A stretch of 12,527 bases of DNA, taken from NCBI GenBank assembly GCA_001825115.1, contig MHUY01000009.1, forward strand, positions 1-12,527. Reading direction: 5' to 3'. Below, in pieces: positions 6,698 through 11,698 of the stretch (positions are counted from its first letter, which is position 1; every line of letters starts with the position of its first letter). This DNA is from Candidatus Yonathbacteria bacterium RIFOXYC2_FULL_47_9. GTDB taxonomy: Bacteria > Patescibacteriota > Minisyncoccia > Phycocordibacterales > UBA1550. Position numbers and translations under genes: made by a program. The notes under the pieces are model-generated. The model was given only the letters and a program-made list of their open reading frames with translations, was not told where the DNA came from and did no database searches.

Positions 6698-7204
6698 TTA
6701 TATATATTTGGGGATCGAGGGTACACCATCGGGGTAGGCGGTGAGGTCGGAAATGATTAACATTTCCTCGCTCTGTAGCGCCAACTCAATGGGTGAAGGG
6801 AATCTTTCTACGACTCCCGGAGGCATCCAGCGGCCACACACATCGATGCCAATAGAGCAATCCCAACGCGTGCATCCCACCAAGGCCTGTTCGTCTTCTT
6901 TGTAGCGTACTGCATACTCGGGGATTTCAAATGACTCGCTGGGGATATTGAGCGTTACCGACTTACCGATCAGTATGGTTCCGCCGCACCACGCGCAACG
7001 GATGGCCATATCGGCAATGCAGGACAGGCAATAATCTGGATGTCCATCGTCATTCACCGGCATTTCCATGACACACGATTTATCGTGTACGGTGATCTCC
7101 CCCGCCCTTTTGGTTTTGTGTCCGCAGATTGCGCCTTTCAATGTTGGGCGAAACGGGTTCGTAATTCTGATCCACACCTTTTTTGCCAGAAATTTTTTAT
7201 TCAT
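6698..7204 (-). CDS. Cysteine-rich protein of unknown function, probable zinc binding
   Basis: A 168-residue protein not recognised as a known family. It has nine cysteines: Cys27 (CGH), Cys44, pairs Cys59/Cys62 (CLSC) and Cys70/Cys73 (CAWC), then Cys111, Cys116 and Cys123. The two CxxC pairs separated by seven residues suggest a zinc-ribbon-like site. The last 40 residues are hydrophobic-acidic with no helix typical of a membrane segment. The frame is open upstream to 7267, but AAGGAGG ends six bases before the ATG at 7204 (MNKKFLAKK), which decides the start. That ATG shares its A with the TGA stop of the upstream small frame (TGATG), implying translational coupling. It is the last gene of the operon and is followed by a clear terminator. 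Confidence 0.8.
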   Translation of the reverse strand: MNKKFLAKKVWIRITNPFRPTLKGAICGHKTKRAGEITVHDKSCVMEMPVNDDGHPDYCLSCIADMAIRCAWCGGTILIGKSVTLNIPSESFEIPEYAVRYKEDEQALVGCTRWDCSIGIDVCGRWMPPGVVERFPSPIELALQSEEMLIISDLTAYPDGVPSIPKYI

Positions 7205-7395
7205 CACGAACCTCCTTGTCGGACTTTTTGCGATTGACGACTTATCGAAAGCGACGACCGTTCCCATCCTTTTATGGTTGTATTCCGGGCAGGCCTGCCT
7301 GCGCAGGCAGGCGTAACGTTCTTTGTTACGGGTGCTGGGGCCGTCAGAATGACGGGCCCAAACAACGTTTGCTTAAACAAATGTTTTTTATCCAC
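7204..7395 (-). CDS. Possible small 63-residue protein with GTG start, containing a palindromic insert
   Basis: No family is recognised. The case for coding is signal-based: AAGGAGG sits six bases before the GTG at 7395, as for both neighbours, and the TGA stop overlaps the next gene's ATG. The first bases (GTGGATAAAAAA) resemble the start of the next gene (ATGAATAAAAAA). Against it, residues about 13-38 (including PACAGRPARN) are read through a cluster of palindromes that looks like inserted repeat DNA, and the protein has no visible domain. It may be a degenerated gene kept open for coupling, or a short leader-like frame that carries ribosomes to the downstream gene. Confidence 0.4.
   Translation of the reverse strand: MDKKHLFKQTLFGPVILTAPAPVTKNVTPACAGRPARNTTIKGWERSSLSISRQSQKVRQGGS
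7211..7217 (-). promoter_or_regulatory. Shine-Dalgarno site that sets the start of the cysteine-rich gene
   Basis: AAGGAGG on the minus strand, six bases before the ATG at 7204; it lies within the end of the small upstream frame and rules against the longer start at 7267. Confidence 0.8.
7287..7389. repeat. Cluster of palindromes, REP/MITE-like
   Basis: Within about 100 bases: a perfect 20-base palindrome GCCTGCCTGC/GCAGGCAGGC (7293-7312); an overlapping GGCAGG/CCTGCC (7288-7299); CGTAAC/GTTACG (7312-7317, 7325-7330); CCGTC/GACGG (7341-7345, 7351-7355) inside a longer imperfect stem; and an AACGTTTG/CAAATGTT imperfect stem near 7365-7385. Its density and GC-rich core differ from the flanks and suggest a repeat element within the middle operon gene. 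Genome-wide copy number is not known from this window. Confidence 0.65.
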
Positions 7396-7401
7396 GGTGA
7401 A

Positions 7402-7408
7402 CCTCCTT
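7402..7408 (-). promoter_or_regulatory. Shine-Dalgarno site before the GTG frame
   Basis: AAGGAGG on the minus strand, six bases before the GTG at 7395. It is the main evidence that translation begins there. Confidence 0.7.
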
Positions 7409-7416
7409 GGGTTGGG

Positions 7417-7779
7417 TTAGGTCTTTACTTCGCGACGCTTGAGCATACGAGTAAGCTCTTCCTGACTTCGTCGTACTTCTGCCGTTTGACTGAGTTTCTT
7501 GCAGTCTCCAAAAGGCCACAGTCTCATTTTGCTTTCACCCTCCCTTTGTGTGAACACCCTGAAATGATGTTGGAATTTTACGGCGCTGTTTTCCATGCGT
7601 GTAACGAACGACCGATCCACTTCTACGACATCGTGTTCTTCGCCTTCATTATCGAGCTTGGCGCGATAGATTTTGTCATCCGTCGCACCAGCTTCTGCCG
7701 CAAGGTCCATCATTGCATTTTCGTTGGTCTGCGCATCTCGCGGCTCTACGAACCATCTGGTCACACGGTCTTTTTTCAT
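7417..7779 (-). CDS. Hypothetical protein, first gene of the three-gene operon
   Basis: A 120-residue hydrophilic protein with no recognised domain. It begins MKKDRVTRWFVEPRDAQTNENAMMDL, has an acidic middle (NEGEEHDVVEVD) and a basic C-terminal half ending in a likely helix (SQEELTRMLKRREVKT). It has one cysteine and no membrane segment. The start is well supported: AAAGGAGG ends six bases before the ATG, and a promoter-like TTGACT/TAATGT pair lies upstream. It is followed after 21 bases by the small GTG frame and then the cysteine-rich gene, all with the same Shine-Dalgarno spacing, so the three probably form one transcript. Confidence 0.75.
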   Translation of the reverse strand: MKKDRVTRWFVEPRDAQTNENAMMDLAAEAGATDDKIYRAKLDNEGEEHDVVEVDRSFVTRMENSAVKFQHHFRVFTQREGESKMRLWPFGDCKKLSQTAEVRRSQEELTRMLKRREVKT

Positions 7780-7785
7780 CGCGAT

Positions 7786-7793
7786 CCTCCTTT
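7786..7793 (-). promoter_or_regulatory. Strong Shine-Dalgarno site of the operon's first gene
   Basis: AAAGGAGG on the minus strand, six bases before the ATG at 7779. The same AAGGAGG-N6-start arrangement recurs at 7402-7408 and 7211-7217 for the next two genes. This contrasts with the leaderless genes elsewhere in the window. Confidence 0.85.
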
Positions 7794-7830
7794 GCTATAT
7801 ATAATTATCAAGAACATTAAATCAGTCCGT

Positions 7831-7858
7831 ACATTACCACACAAGCACGAGAAGTCAA
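7831..7858 (-). promoter_or_regulatory. Promoter of the three-gene operon
   Basis: On the minus strand TTGACT (7858-7853) and TAATGT (7836-7831) are 16 bases apart, and the -10 box is preceded by TGG as in several other promoters of the window. Transcription would start near 7824, leaving a leader of about 45 bases that contains the Shine-Dalgarno. Confidence 0.5.
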
Positions 7859-7882
7859 TACCTCTCAGTGGAAATTGACATC

Positions 7883-7900
7883 TCTTTTCTCTAGAAAAGA
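7883..7900. repeat. AT-rich inverted repeat after the NADAR gene
   Basis: TCTTTTCT (7883-7890) and AGAAAAGA (7893-7900) are perfect 8-bp arms 2 bases apart, just past the NADAR gene stop. It may act as a weak terminator, but no T-run follows on the minus strand. Confidence 0.4.
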
Positions 7901-7905
7901 CCGAT

Positions 7906-8355
7906 TTATTTCACGAGCTCACGACGAACCTCCATCCAGAGCTTCCCCAGATGATTTTCTCCATCTTTGTTTGGTCCCCAACCCCAGAAATCATCTCTCC
8001 ATGAATCCTCAACGAGTTCTTTATCTCCTGATTCAACAAGCTTTTTCATTACATAGGGATGTTGAGAAACTTTTGTTTTGAGGATTTCTTTCATGATCTC
8101 GAGTTTTATGTCATCCCAATCTTTTCGGCGCTCGTCTTTGTGTTCATTCGCAAACCTCTGAGAATCGTGGGCCGAACGAGTGTTACGGAGTTGCTCTTTT
8201 AGAGTTTCGTCTTCAAATTTTTCTGAATGGTATGCATGCTCTGATGTAGGATAAAGTTTCCCTTTCCATTCCAACATAAATGAAGAATAATTGGAGAACA
8301 CATAAAACTCATGCTCATAGAAAAAGATTTGTTTCTCGTTGTCGCCTCCGTGCAT
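7906..8355 (-). CDS. NADAR family protein (YbiA/RibX-like N-glycosidase)
   Basis: A 149-residue single-domain protein of the NADAR superfamily. Members cleave N-glycosidic bonds in riboflavin-pathway intermediates or in ADP-ribose-linked substrates, and some remove ADP-ribose from guanine bases in DNA. Visible signatures: FFYEHEFYVFSNYS (11-24), YPTSEHAYH with Glu39 (35-43), and DDFWGWGPNKDGENHLGKLWM (121-141), where the WGxG and N-x-LG-KLWM stretches are typical. The length is normal. The ATG at 8355 is set by a perfect TATAAT box six bases upstream. Nearby Fic and zeta-like genes make a role in ADP-ribose or NAD-linked conflict or in reversing DNA ADP-ribosylation possible, but a housekeeping riboflavin-damage role is equally open. 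Confidence 0.9.
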   Translation of the reverse strand: MHGGDNEKQIFFYEHEFYVFSNYSSFMLEWKGKLYPTSEHAYHSEKFEDETLKEQLRNTRSAHDSQRFANEHKDERRKDWDDIKLEIMKEILKTKVSQHPYVMKKLVESGDKELVEDSWRDDFWGWGPNKDGENHLGKLWMEVRRELVK

Positions 8356-8361
8356 CGTTTC

Positions 8362-8370
8362 ATTATACCA
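8362..8370 (-). promoter_or_regulatory. Consensus extended -10 promoter of the NADAR gene
   Basis: TGG-TATAAT on the minus strand, ending six bases before the ATG at 8355. It is the best -10 match in the window, has no -35 box, and predicts transcription starting at the ATG itself. Confidence 0.7.
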
Positions 8371-8428
8371 GATTAGATAAATCTGCGCTTATTGTACTCG
8401 AAGTGTCTGCTTATCAAGTATGGTACAA

Positions 8429-8465
8429 AAAATCCCACCGTTCTAAATTAGAACGGCGGGATTTT
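8429..8465 (-). terminator. Strong, potentially bidirectional terminator after the zinc-ribbon gene
   Basis: A near-perfect inverted repeat: AAATCCCACCGTTCT on the left pairs with AGAACGGCGGGATTT on the right with one mismatch and a short loop. On the minus strand it is followed by TTTTTT, and on the plus strand by TTTTCTTAT. It lies about 12 bases past the zinc-ribbon gene stop and insulates the NADAR promoter. Confidence 0.9.
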
Positions 8466-8477
8466 CTTATCGAGAAA

Positions 8478-8903
8478 TTAGCTAAGCGCTGCTACTTCAC
8501 GCATGATTTGATCAAGCTTGGTGTTGATAGCTTCGAGCTGCTTCAAGACGGCATCATTACTGGTACCACTCTCAGCGCGAGGCGCGTATGCAAGGCGAGG
8601 GCTGAAATCTTTTTTAGGAAATCTGTCGCCACCTCGGTCCTTATTGAAACTTCCTCCCGCTACATTGAAACAATCTTTGCAGTACACAGGCTTTGCTCCC
8701 GTAGGGCGAAATGGCACCTCACACGCCTTGTGACACTCAGAACAAGTTGCCTTGTAAAGTGTAAACGGTGCATCGCTTGATTTACGGTCTCCCCAGTTCT
8801 TCTTGCCAGAGCTTGGCACACCAGAGCGGCTACCGCCAAATGAAGGCTTTCCACCGCGTGCACCATAACTCCCACTACCCCCTCGTTTGTTGTATTCTAT
8901 CAT
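8478..8903 (-). CDS. CxxC-x17-CxxC zinc-ribbon protein with Gly/Arg-rich N-terminus
   Basis: A 141-residue protein. Its core, Cys54-x2-Cys57 then exactly 17 residues then Cys75-x2-Cys78 (CSEC...CEVPFRPTGAKPVYCKDC), matches the CxxC-x17-CxxC domain family, presumably zinc-binding. Residues 1-45 are low-complexity and rich in Gly, Ser, Arg and Lys (KRGGSGSYGARGGK), like RGG-type nucleic-acid-binding tails. A second Gly/Arg/Asp-rich linker follows, and residues about 116-139 (NDAVLKQLEAINTKLDQIMREVAAL) form a probable coiled coil, suggesting oligomerisation. The function is unknown; nucleic-acid binding is an inference. No Shine-Dalgarno is evident; TATAGT about 17 bases upstream is a possible -10 box. 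It ends before a strong terminator. Confidence 0.88.
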   Translation of the reverse strand: MIEYNKRGGSGSYGARGGKPSFGGSRSGVPSSGKKNWGDRKSSDAPFTLYKATCSECHKACEVPFRPTGAKPVYCKDCFNVAGGSFNKDRGGDRFPKKDFSPRLAYAPRAESGTSNDAVLKQLEAINTKLDQIMREVAALS

Positions 8904-8920
8904 AAGTACGTGGACTATGC

Positions 8921-8926
8921 ACTATA
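8921..8926 (-). promoter_or_regulatory. Possible -10 box of the zinc-ribbon gene
   Basis: TATAGT on the minus strand, 17 bases before the ATG at 8903, which would leave a leader of about ten bases. A CATAGT at 8914-8919 is an alternative. Weak evidence. Confidence 0.3.
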
Positions 8927-8952
8927 TATGACGAAATAGCAAGGGTGACTAC

Positions 8953-8972
8953 AAAAAACCGCCCTTAGGCAG
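8953..8972 (-). terminator. Possible compact terminator overlapping the stop of the 61-residue gene
   Basis: On the minus strand CTGCC-TAA-GGGCGG can fold with one bulged G and is followed directly by TTTTTT. The TAA stop codon forms the loop. The stem is short, so this is a moderate call. Confidence 0.4.
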
Positions 8973-9150
8973 CTTTTGCAAGGTCATATCGCTTCACCAA
9001 GTCTCGCTGGTCTTTGTTTGCCTCGCGCACTACGGACTCTAAAAGCTTTCTCTTTTCAGCCGATGAAGCATTATGAAAAAAAGCCGAAAAGTCAGTTGTT
9101 GGCTGTTTCGCTTTATTAAAACCCAGAAAAGTCTTTATTTTTCGAATCAT
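8965..9150 (-). CDS. Small 61-residue protein coupled to the zeta-like toxin gene
   Basis: An unrecognised small protein, mostly helical by composition: a basic N-terminus (MIRKIKTFLGFNKAK), then FSAFFHNASSAEKRKLLESVVREANKDQRDLVKRYDLAKAA. Its ATG overlaps the TGA stop of the zeta-like gene in the four-base sequence ATGA, which points to translational coupling and a shared transcript. Position next to a toxin-like kinase makes it a candidate antitoxin or accessory factor, but known epsilon antitoxins usually precede zeta and it shows no clear resemblance to them. It may instead be an independent small protein that just follows in the operon. Confidence 0.65.
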   Translation of the reverse strand: MIRKIKTFLGFNKAKQPTTDFSAFFHNASSAEKRKLLESVVREANKDQRDLVKRYDLAKAA

Positions 9151-9845
9151 ATAAGTATGCCCCCTAATTCATCTTTAGTGTAACTTTTTTTAATATACTG
9201 GTCAATATTTTCTATATTGATCTCGAGTTGTTCAAGGTCTTTCTCAAAATCCTTGACGATCAAGTTTAATTCTATTTTTGAACCAAAGGTAGCTTTTGCT
9301 TCATTGACATTCTCTCTCGATTTAAAAAATGAATTAATAAATATTTCTTTCGAGACCCTCCTCTGTTCTAATGCTTCTCGTTTTTGAGTAAAATCCCACG
9401 CTTGTAGCGGTTCTTGATAGACAAAAAATATTTCTACTTTTCTTCCATGATCTAAAGACCTTTTAATATTCTCTGTCACACCACTATATGAAAAAGTGCC
9501 ATCTACTATGACATTAATATTATTTTTGAGTGCATGCGTGTACAGGATATGAACCCCTTTTGTCGCGGCCCGTTGAAAAACATGGGCGTTGGTCCCCGTA
9601 TATCCTGGACACATAGCTCGTATCTCGTCGGCATCCACTCTAATAGGTTTTTGTTTAAAACGAGGAACAAACCGCTTTGAAATTTCCGTCTTCCCTGCAC
9701 CAGGAGAGCCTGCCATAAACAAAGTTGTAGGAAGGGTGTCGGCAGAATATTCTTTAGTGTTAGCAAATTTCTCAATAAGCTTTTTGTGATTTAATTTGAT
9801 CCACAGAAACGCCTCTTCAGATAATTTTAATTCCTCATCATTCAT
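9147..9845 (-). CDS. Zeta toxin family kinase (P-loop)
   Basis: A 232-residue P-loop kinase related to zeta toxins, which phosphorylate UDP-N-acetylglucosamine-type sugars and block cell-wall synthesis, though many relatives are uncharacterised small-molecule kinases. Visible: Walker A GSPGAGKT at 46-53 after FMA, VDADEIR (70-76, with Asp71/Asp73 as likely catalytic or substrate residues), GYTGTNAHVFQRAA, a second strand NVIVDGTFSY (111-120), and an Arg-containing lid (Arg157, Arg162, Arg163). The open frame extends to a GTG at 9866, but a TGG-TAGAAT box lies within that extension and ends 7 bases before the ATG at 9845 (MNDEELK), so this start is chosen. A coupled 61-residue gene follows and a 47-residue acidic gene precedes it. 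Toxicity is inferred only from family. Confidence 0.85.
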   Translation of the reverse strand: MNDEELKLSEEAFLWIKLNHKKLIEKFANTKEYSADTLPTTLFMAGSPGAGKTEISKRFVPRFKQKPIRVDADEIRAMCPGYTGTNAHVFQRAATKGVHILYTHALKNNINVIVDGTFSYSGVTENIKRSLDHGRKVEIFFVYQEPLQAWDFTQKREALEQRRVSKEIFINSFFKSRENVNEAKATFGSKIELNLIVKDFEKDLEQLEINIENIDQYIKKSYTKDELGGILI

Positions 9846-9852
9846 AACTATC

Positions 9853-9861
9853 ATTCTACCA
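9853..9861 (-). promoter_or_regulatory. Extended -10 promoter of the zeta-like gene
   Basis: TGG-TAGAAT on the minus strand, ending 7 bases before the ATG at 9845. It lies just past the stop of the acidic small gene and excludes the longer reading frame start. Confidence 0.6.
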
Positions 9862-9871
9862 CACACCCCGA

Positions 9872-10015
9872 CTACAACCCCATCTCCTCGAGTTCTACGG
9901 CGTCCGCTTCGTCCACCCCGAGATCGTCCATAATGTCCACCACGCGCTCCGCAGTGTCCTCGTCGAGTTCATTGTTCTCCATTACCTCCAGTACTTCTTC
10001 ATCAATTTCAGTCAT
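9872..10015 (-). CDS. Small, highly acidic 47-residue protein
   Basis: A short frame reading MTEIDEEVLEVMENNELD, then EDTAERVVDIMDDLGVDEAD and AVELEEMGL. Roughly two in five residues are Asp or Glu and it has one basic residue (Arg24). The alternating pattern of acidic and aliphatic residues fits two or three short amphipathic helices. A TAATAT box 7 bases before the ATG supports expression. It ends 27 bases before the zeta-like gene start, in the position that a small antitoxin would occupy, and an acidic protein could mask a nucleotide-binding site. However, the zeta-like gene seems to have its own promoter and no homology is recognised, so the link is speculative. Confidence 0.6.
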   Translation of the reverse strand: MTEIDEEVLEVMENNELDEDTAERVVDIMDDLGVDEADAVELEEMGL

Positions 10016-10022
10016 AGAGTTT

Positions 10023-10028
10023 ATATTA
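10023..10028 (-). promoter_or_regulatory. -10 box of the acidic small gene
   Basis: TAATAT on the minus strand, 7 bases before the ATG at 10015; an overlapping TATAAA is the alternative. It fits the leaderless pattern of its neighbours. Confidence 0.45.
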
Positions 10029-10054
10029 CAACATTAAACCACAAACCTTTTCCC

Positions 10055-10073
10055 CCAAAGGTCGGACCTTTGG
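10055..10073. repeat. Perfect palindrome CCAAAGGTC-G-GACCTTTGG
   Basis: Nine-base arms (10055-10063 and 10065-10073) around one central base, in the gap between the NERD gene stop and the acidic small gene promoter. A further ACCTTT at 10046-10051 could pair with the left arm instead. No T-run follows on the minus strand, so it is a poor intrinsic terminator. Its CAAAGGT/ACCTTTG core also occurs at the SulP promoter with a wider spacer. Confidence 0.7.
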
Positions 10074-10097
10074 TACCGTTAATAGCAAGGGGGTGTG

Positions 10098-10835
10098 TTA
10101 TTTAATACAAAACCCTGCTCCACAAAATGCACTAATAATTTTCTTTATCTCACTATCGCTTAAAATTACCCGCTGGTTTTGGATAAACTGAATAAAATTA
10201 TTTCCATGAAGAACGTGCACTCCAGAAACTTCAGTAGTGCCAACACGCACATAAGCCACCGACGAAGTAAAAACAATCAAGGGCTTAATCCATAAATCTT
10301 CAACTATTTTTGTTTTTATAAAATCATTTATTGAATAAGCCTGACCTTTTGCTTGTTTTAGGAAATTTTTCTCTGTAAACCTCCGCCAATTTCGCGTGAG
10401 ATCTGAACCATCAAATCGAATAACTCCTTTGTGGCTTTTTACCTCAACCGTATATACCCCTGTTGGGCCAACAACTACAAAATCAATATTCCCCCATAAC
10501 CTATTTATATCTTTAATATCTTGGAAAACATGGAACTGATGCGATAGTCTCCTTAGCAGATACCACGCCCTACCCTCCGCTCTGTGTCCATTATGGAAAT
10601 TATCACGCACTGCCCCATAGAGTCCTAGTTTCGGCAAAAAAAATATAATTGCAATTATATCAACAATAATGAGCAAAATTGAAAACTTTAAAAGCCCTGA
10701 GCGATAAACAAAAGTATAAATAAGCTCAGCAACAAACAACAGAAGTCCGACAAGTGCGTAATGATTGATCCTCTGCTGGTTTTTCCTCTCGCTAGAGATT
10801 AAATACTCACTCTGTCCTCCGTAAAGATGCGCCAT
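10098..10835 (-). CDS. Membrane-anchored NERD-domain nuclease-like protein
   Basis: A 245-residue protein. Two hydrophobic helices at about 26-44 and 50-68 should anchor it in the membrane. Residues about 83-190 form a NERD (nuclease-related) domain: EGRAWYLLRRL with Glu87, GNIDFVVVGPTGVYTVEVKSHKG with Asp118, Glu131 and Lys133. These are the residues of a PD-(D/E)XK-type active site, so catalytic activity looks possible. NERD proteins are poorly characterised DNA-processing enzymes, some found in defence loci. It follows the GIY-YIG gene by 13 bases, in an AT-rich stretch, downstream of hsdS. A TATAAT box overlaps the GIY-YIG stop, 12 bases before this ATG, so it may be transcribed alone or with the upstream gene. 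Confidence 0.88.
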   Translation of the reverse strand: MAHLYGGQSEYLISSERKNQQRINHYALVGLLLFVAELIYTFVYRSGLLKFSILLIIVDIIAIIFFLPKLGLYGAVRDNFHNGHRAEGRAWYLLRRLSHQFHVFQDIKDINRLWGNIDFVVVGPTGVYTVEVKSHKGVIRFDGSDLTRNWRRFTEKNFLKQAKGQAYSINDFIKTKIVEDLWIKPLIVFTSSVAYVRVGTTEVSGVHVLHGNNFIQFIQNQRVILSDSEIKKIISAFCGAGFCIK

Positions 10836-10847
10836 AAAATAATTTTC

Positions 10848-10853
10848 ATTATA
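10848..10853 (-). promoter_or_regulatory. Possible -10 box of the NERD gene
   Basis: TATAAT on the minus strand, overlapping the stop of the GIY-YIG gene and 12 bases before the NERD ATG. A leader of about five bases would result. Confidence 0.4.
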
Positions 10854-11694
10854 ACTTCTTCCAGTTTTTGTTTACCAATTTATACGAACTTAACTCTAAA
10901 CTTGAAAATGATTTAGTATTTTTTAACACTGAGGCAAATGATCTAATCGTATGGTCTTCAATCCTCTCTAATAACTCACCAAATTCAGGTCTAATAATAT
11001 CATAACGAAACATATCCCAGTCACCCGGCATATCCTGGTGATCTCTGCCATGCTTTACCCTGTTGCCAAAATTCTCTGCCTTCCCAATATATAGTAATTT
11101 ACTTTTAGTATTTGCTAAATAATATATTACATTAACCTGTCCAGCATGTTTTGATAATTCCTTATAAGAATACCAGTTAGTGCTTCTTGAAATTAAATAT
11201 TTTTTATCTTTCGAGAACAACCAGCCAAATACATTTGCATCGGCGAGCCTTTCAAATAATGAATTCCATTCAGTTTTTATCTGTATAAATGGTTCAATAT
11301 GAATTTCTACTGAGGACACCGGCCTCAGCGTCATCACTTCCTGATTACCGGCATCCATATGGCTTCGGAATTTTTTCAGGTCACTTTTACTGTTTTCGTG
11401 CAGTTCTTTTTGTGATTTAAGAATTACATAACTATTTATATACTCTCGACGCAATACATTTAAGAAATCTTTATCCATGTCCCATCTTAGCTGGTAGACG
11501 TTGGCACCACCTTTCCTGTTAACGTGGTACAGCTTTGCTTTGTATAATTTCTTTTGATGTTTGATTTTAAAATCTCTTGAACCACCAGGAAGGATGGGTG
11601 ATCCATATAAAAAGTCATCTTCGTATTCCTTAGGAATAATAGTGCCCCACTCAAAGGTTGATCTGTCTATTTTTTTATAATATGGATGATTCAT
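10849..11694 (-). CDS. GIY-YIG nuclease with a distinct N-terminal domain
   Basis: A 281-residue protein. The C-terminal part (about 186-262) is a GIY-YIG domain: VIYYLANTKSKLLYIGKAENFGNRVKHGR, with Tyr191/Tyr192, YIG at 202-204 and Arg212, then LLERIEDHTIRSFA, where Glu243 or Glu246 is the likely metal-binding catalytic residue. The N-terminal 180 residues are not recognised; they are basic and aromatic-rich (KHQKKLYKAKLYHVNRK at 45-61) and may bind DNA or recognise a target, as in GIY-YIG restriction enzymes. It directly follows hsdS; a TGA-TAGAAT box six bases before the ATG overlaps the hsdS stop, implying its own leaderless transcript. A restriction or anti-mobile-element role is inferred from domain and place. 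Confidence 0.85.
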   Translation of the reverse strand: MNHPYYKKIDRSTFEWGTIIPKEYEDDFLYGSPILPGGSRDFKIKHQKKLYKAKLYHVNRKGGANVYQLRWDMDKDFLNVLRREYINSYVILKSQKELHENSKSDLKKFRSHMDAGNQEVMTLRPVSSVEIHIEPFIQIKTEWNSLFERLADANVFGWLFSKDKKYLISRSTNWYSYKELSKHAGQVNVIYYLANTKSKLLYIGKAENFGNRVKHGRDHQDMPGDWDMFRYDIIRPEFGELLERIEDHTIRSFASVLKNTKSFSSLELSSYKLVNKNWKKL

Positions 11695-11698
11695 ATTT

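Noticed and set aside
7205..7267. Upstream ATG for the cysteine-rich gene
   Set aside because: It has only a weak purine tract directly adjacent, while the ATG at 7204 has AAGGAGG at ideal spacing and overlaps the preceding stop.
7183..7878. A 231-residue open frame on the plus strand across the three-gene operon
   Set aside because: It runs antisense through genes with strong Shine-Dalgarno sites, has unusual composition and no recognised motif.
9846..9866. GTG start seven codons upstream for the zeta-like gene
   Set aside because: The extension overlaps the TGG-TAGAAT box, which is better read as its promoter.
10055..10097. The palindrome as an intrinsic terminator for the NERD gene
   Set aside because: On the minus strand it is followed by GGGGAAAAGG rather than a T-run, so a terminator role is not supported.
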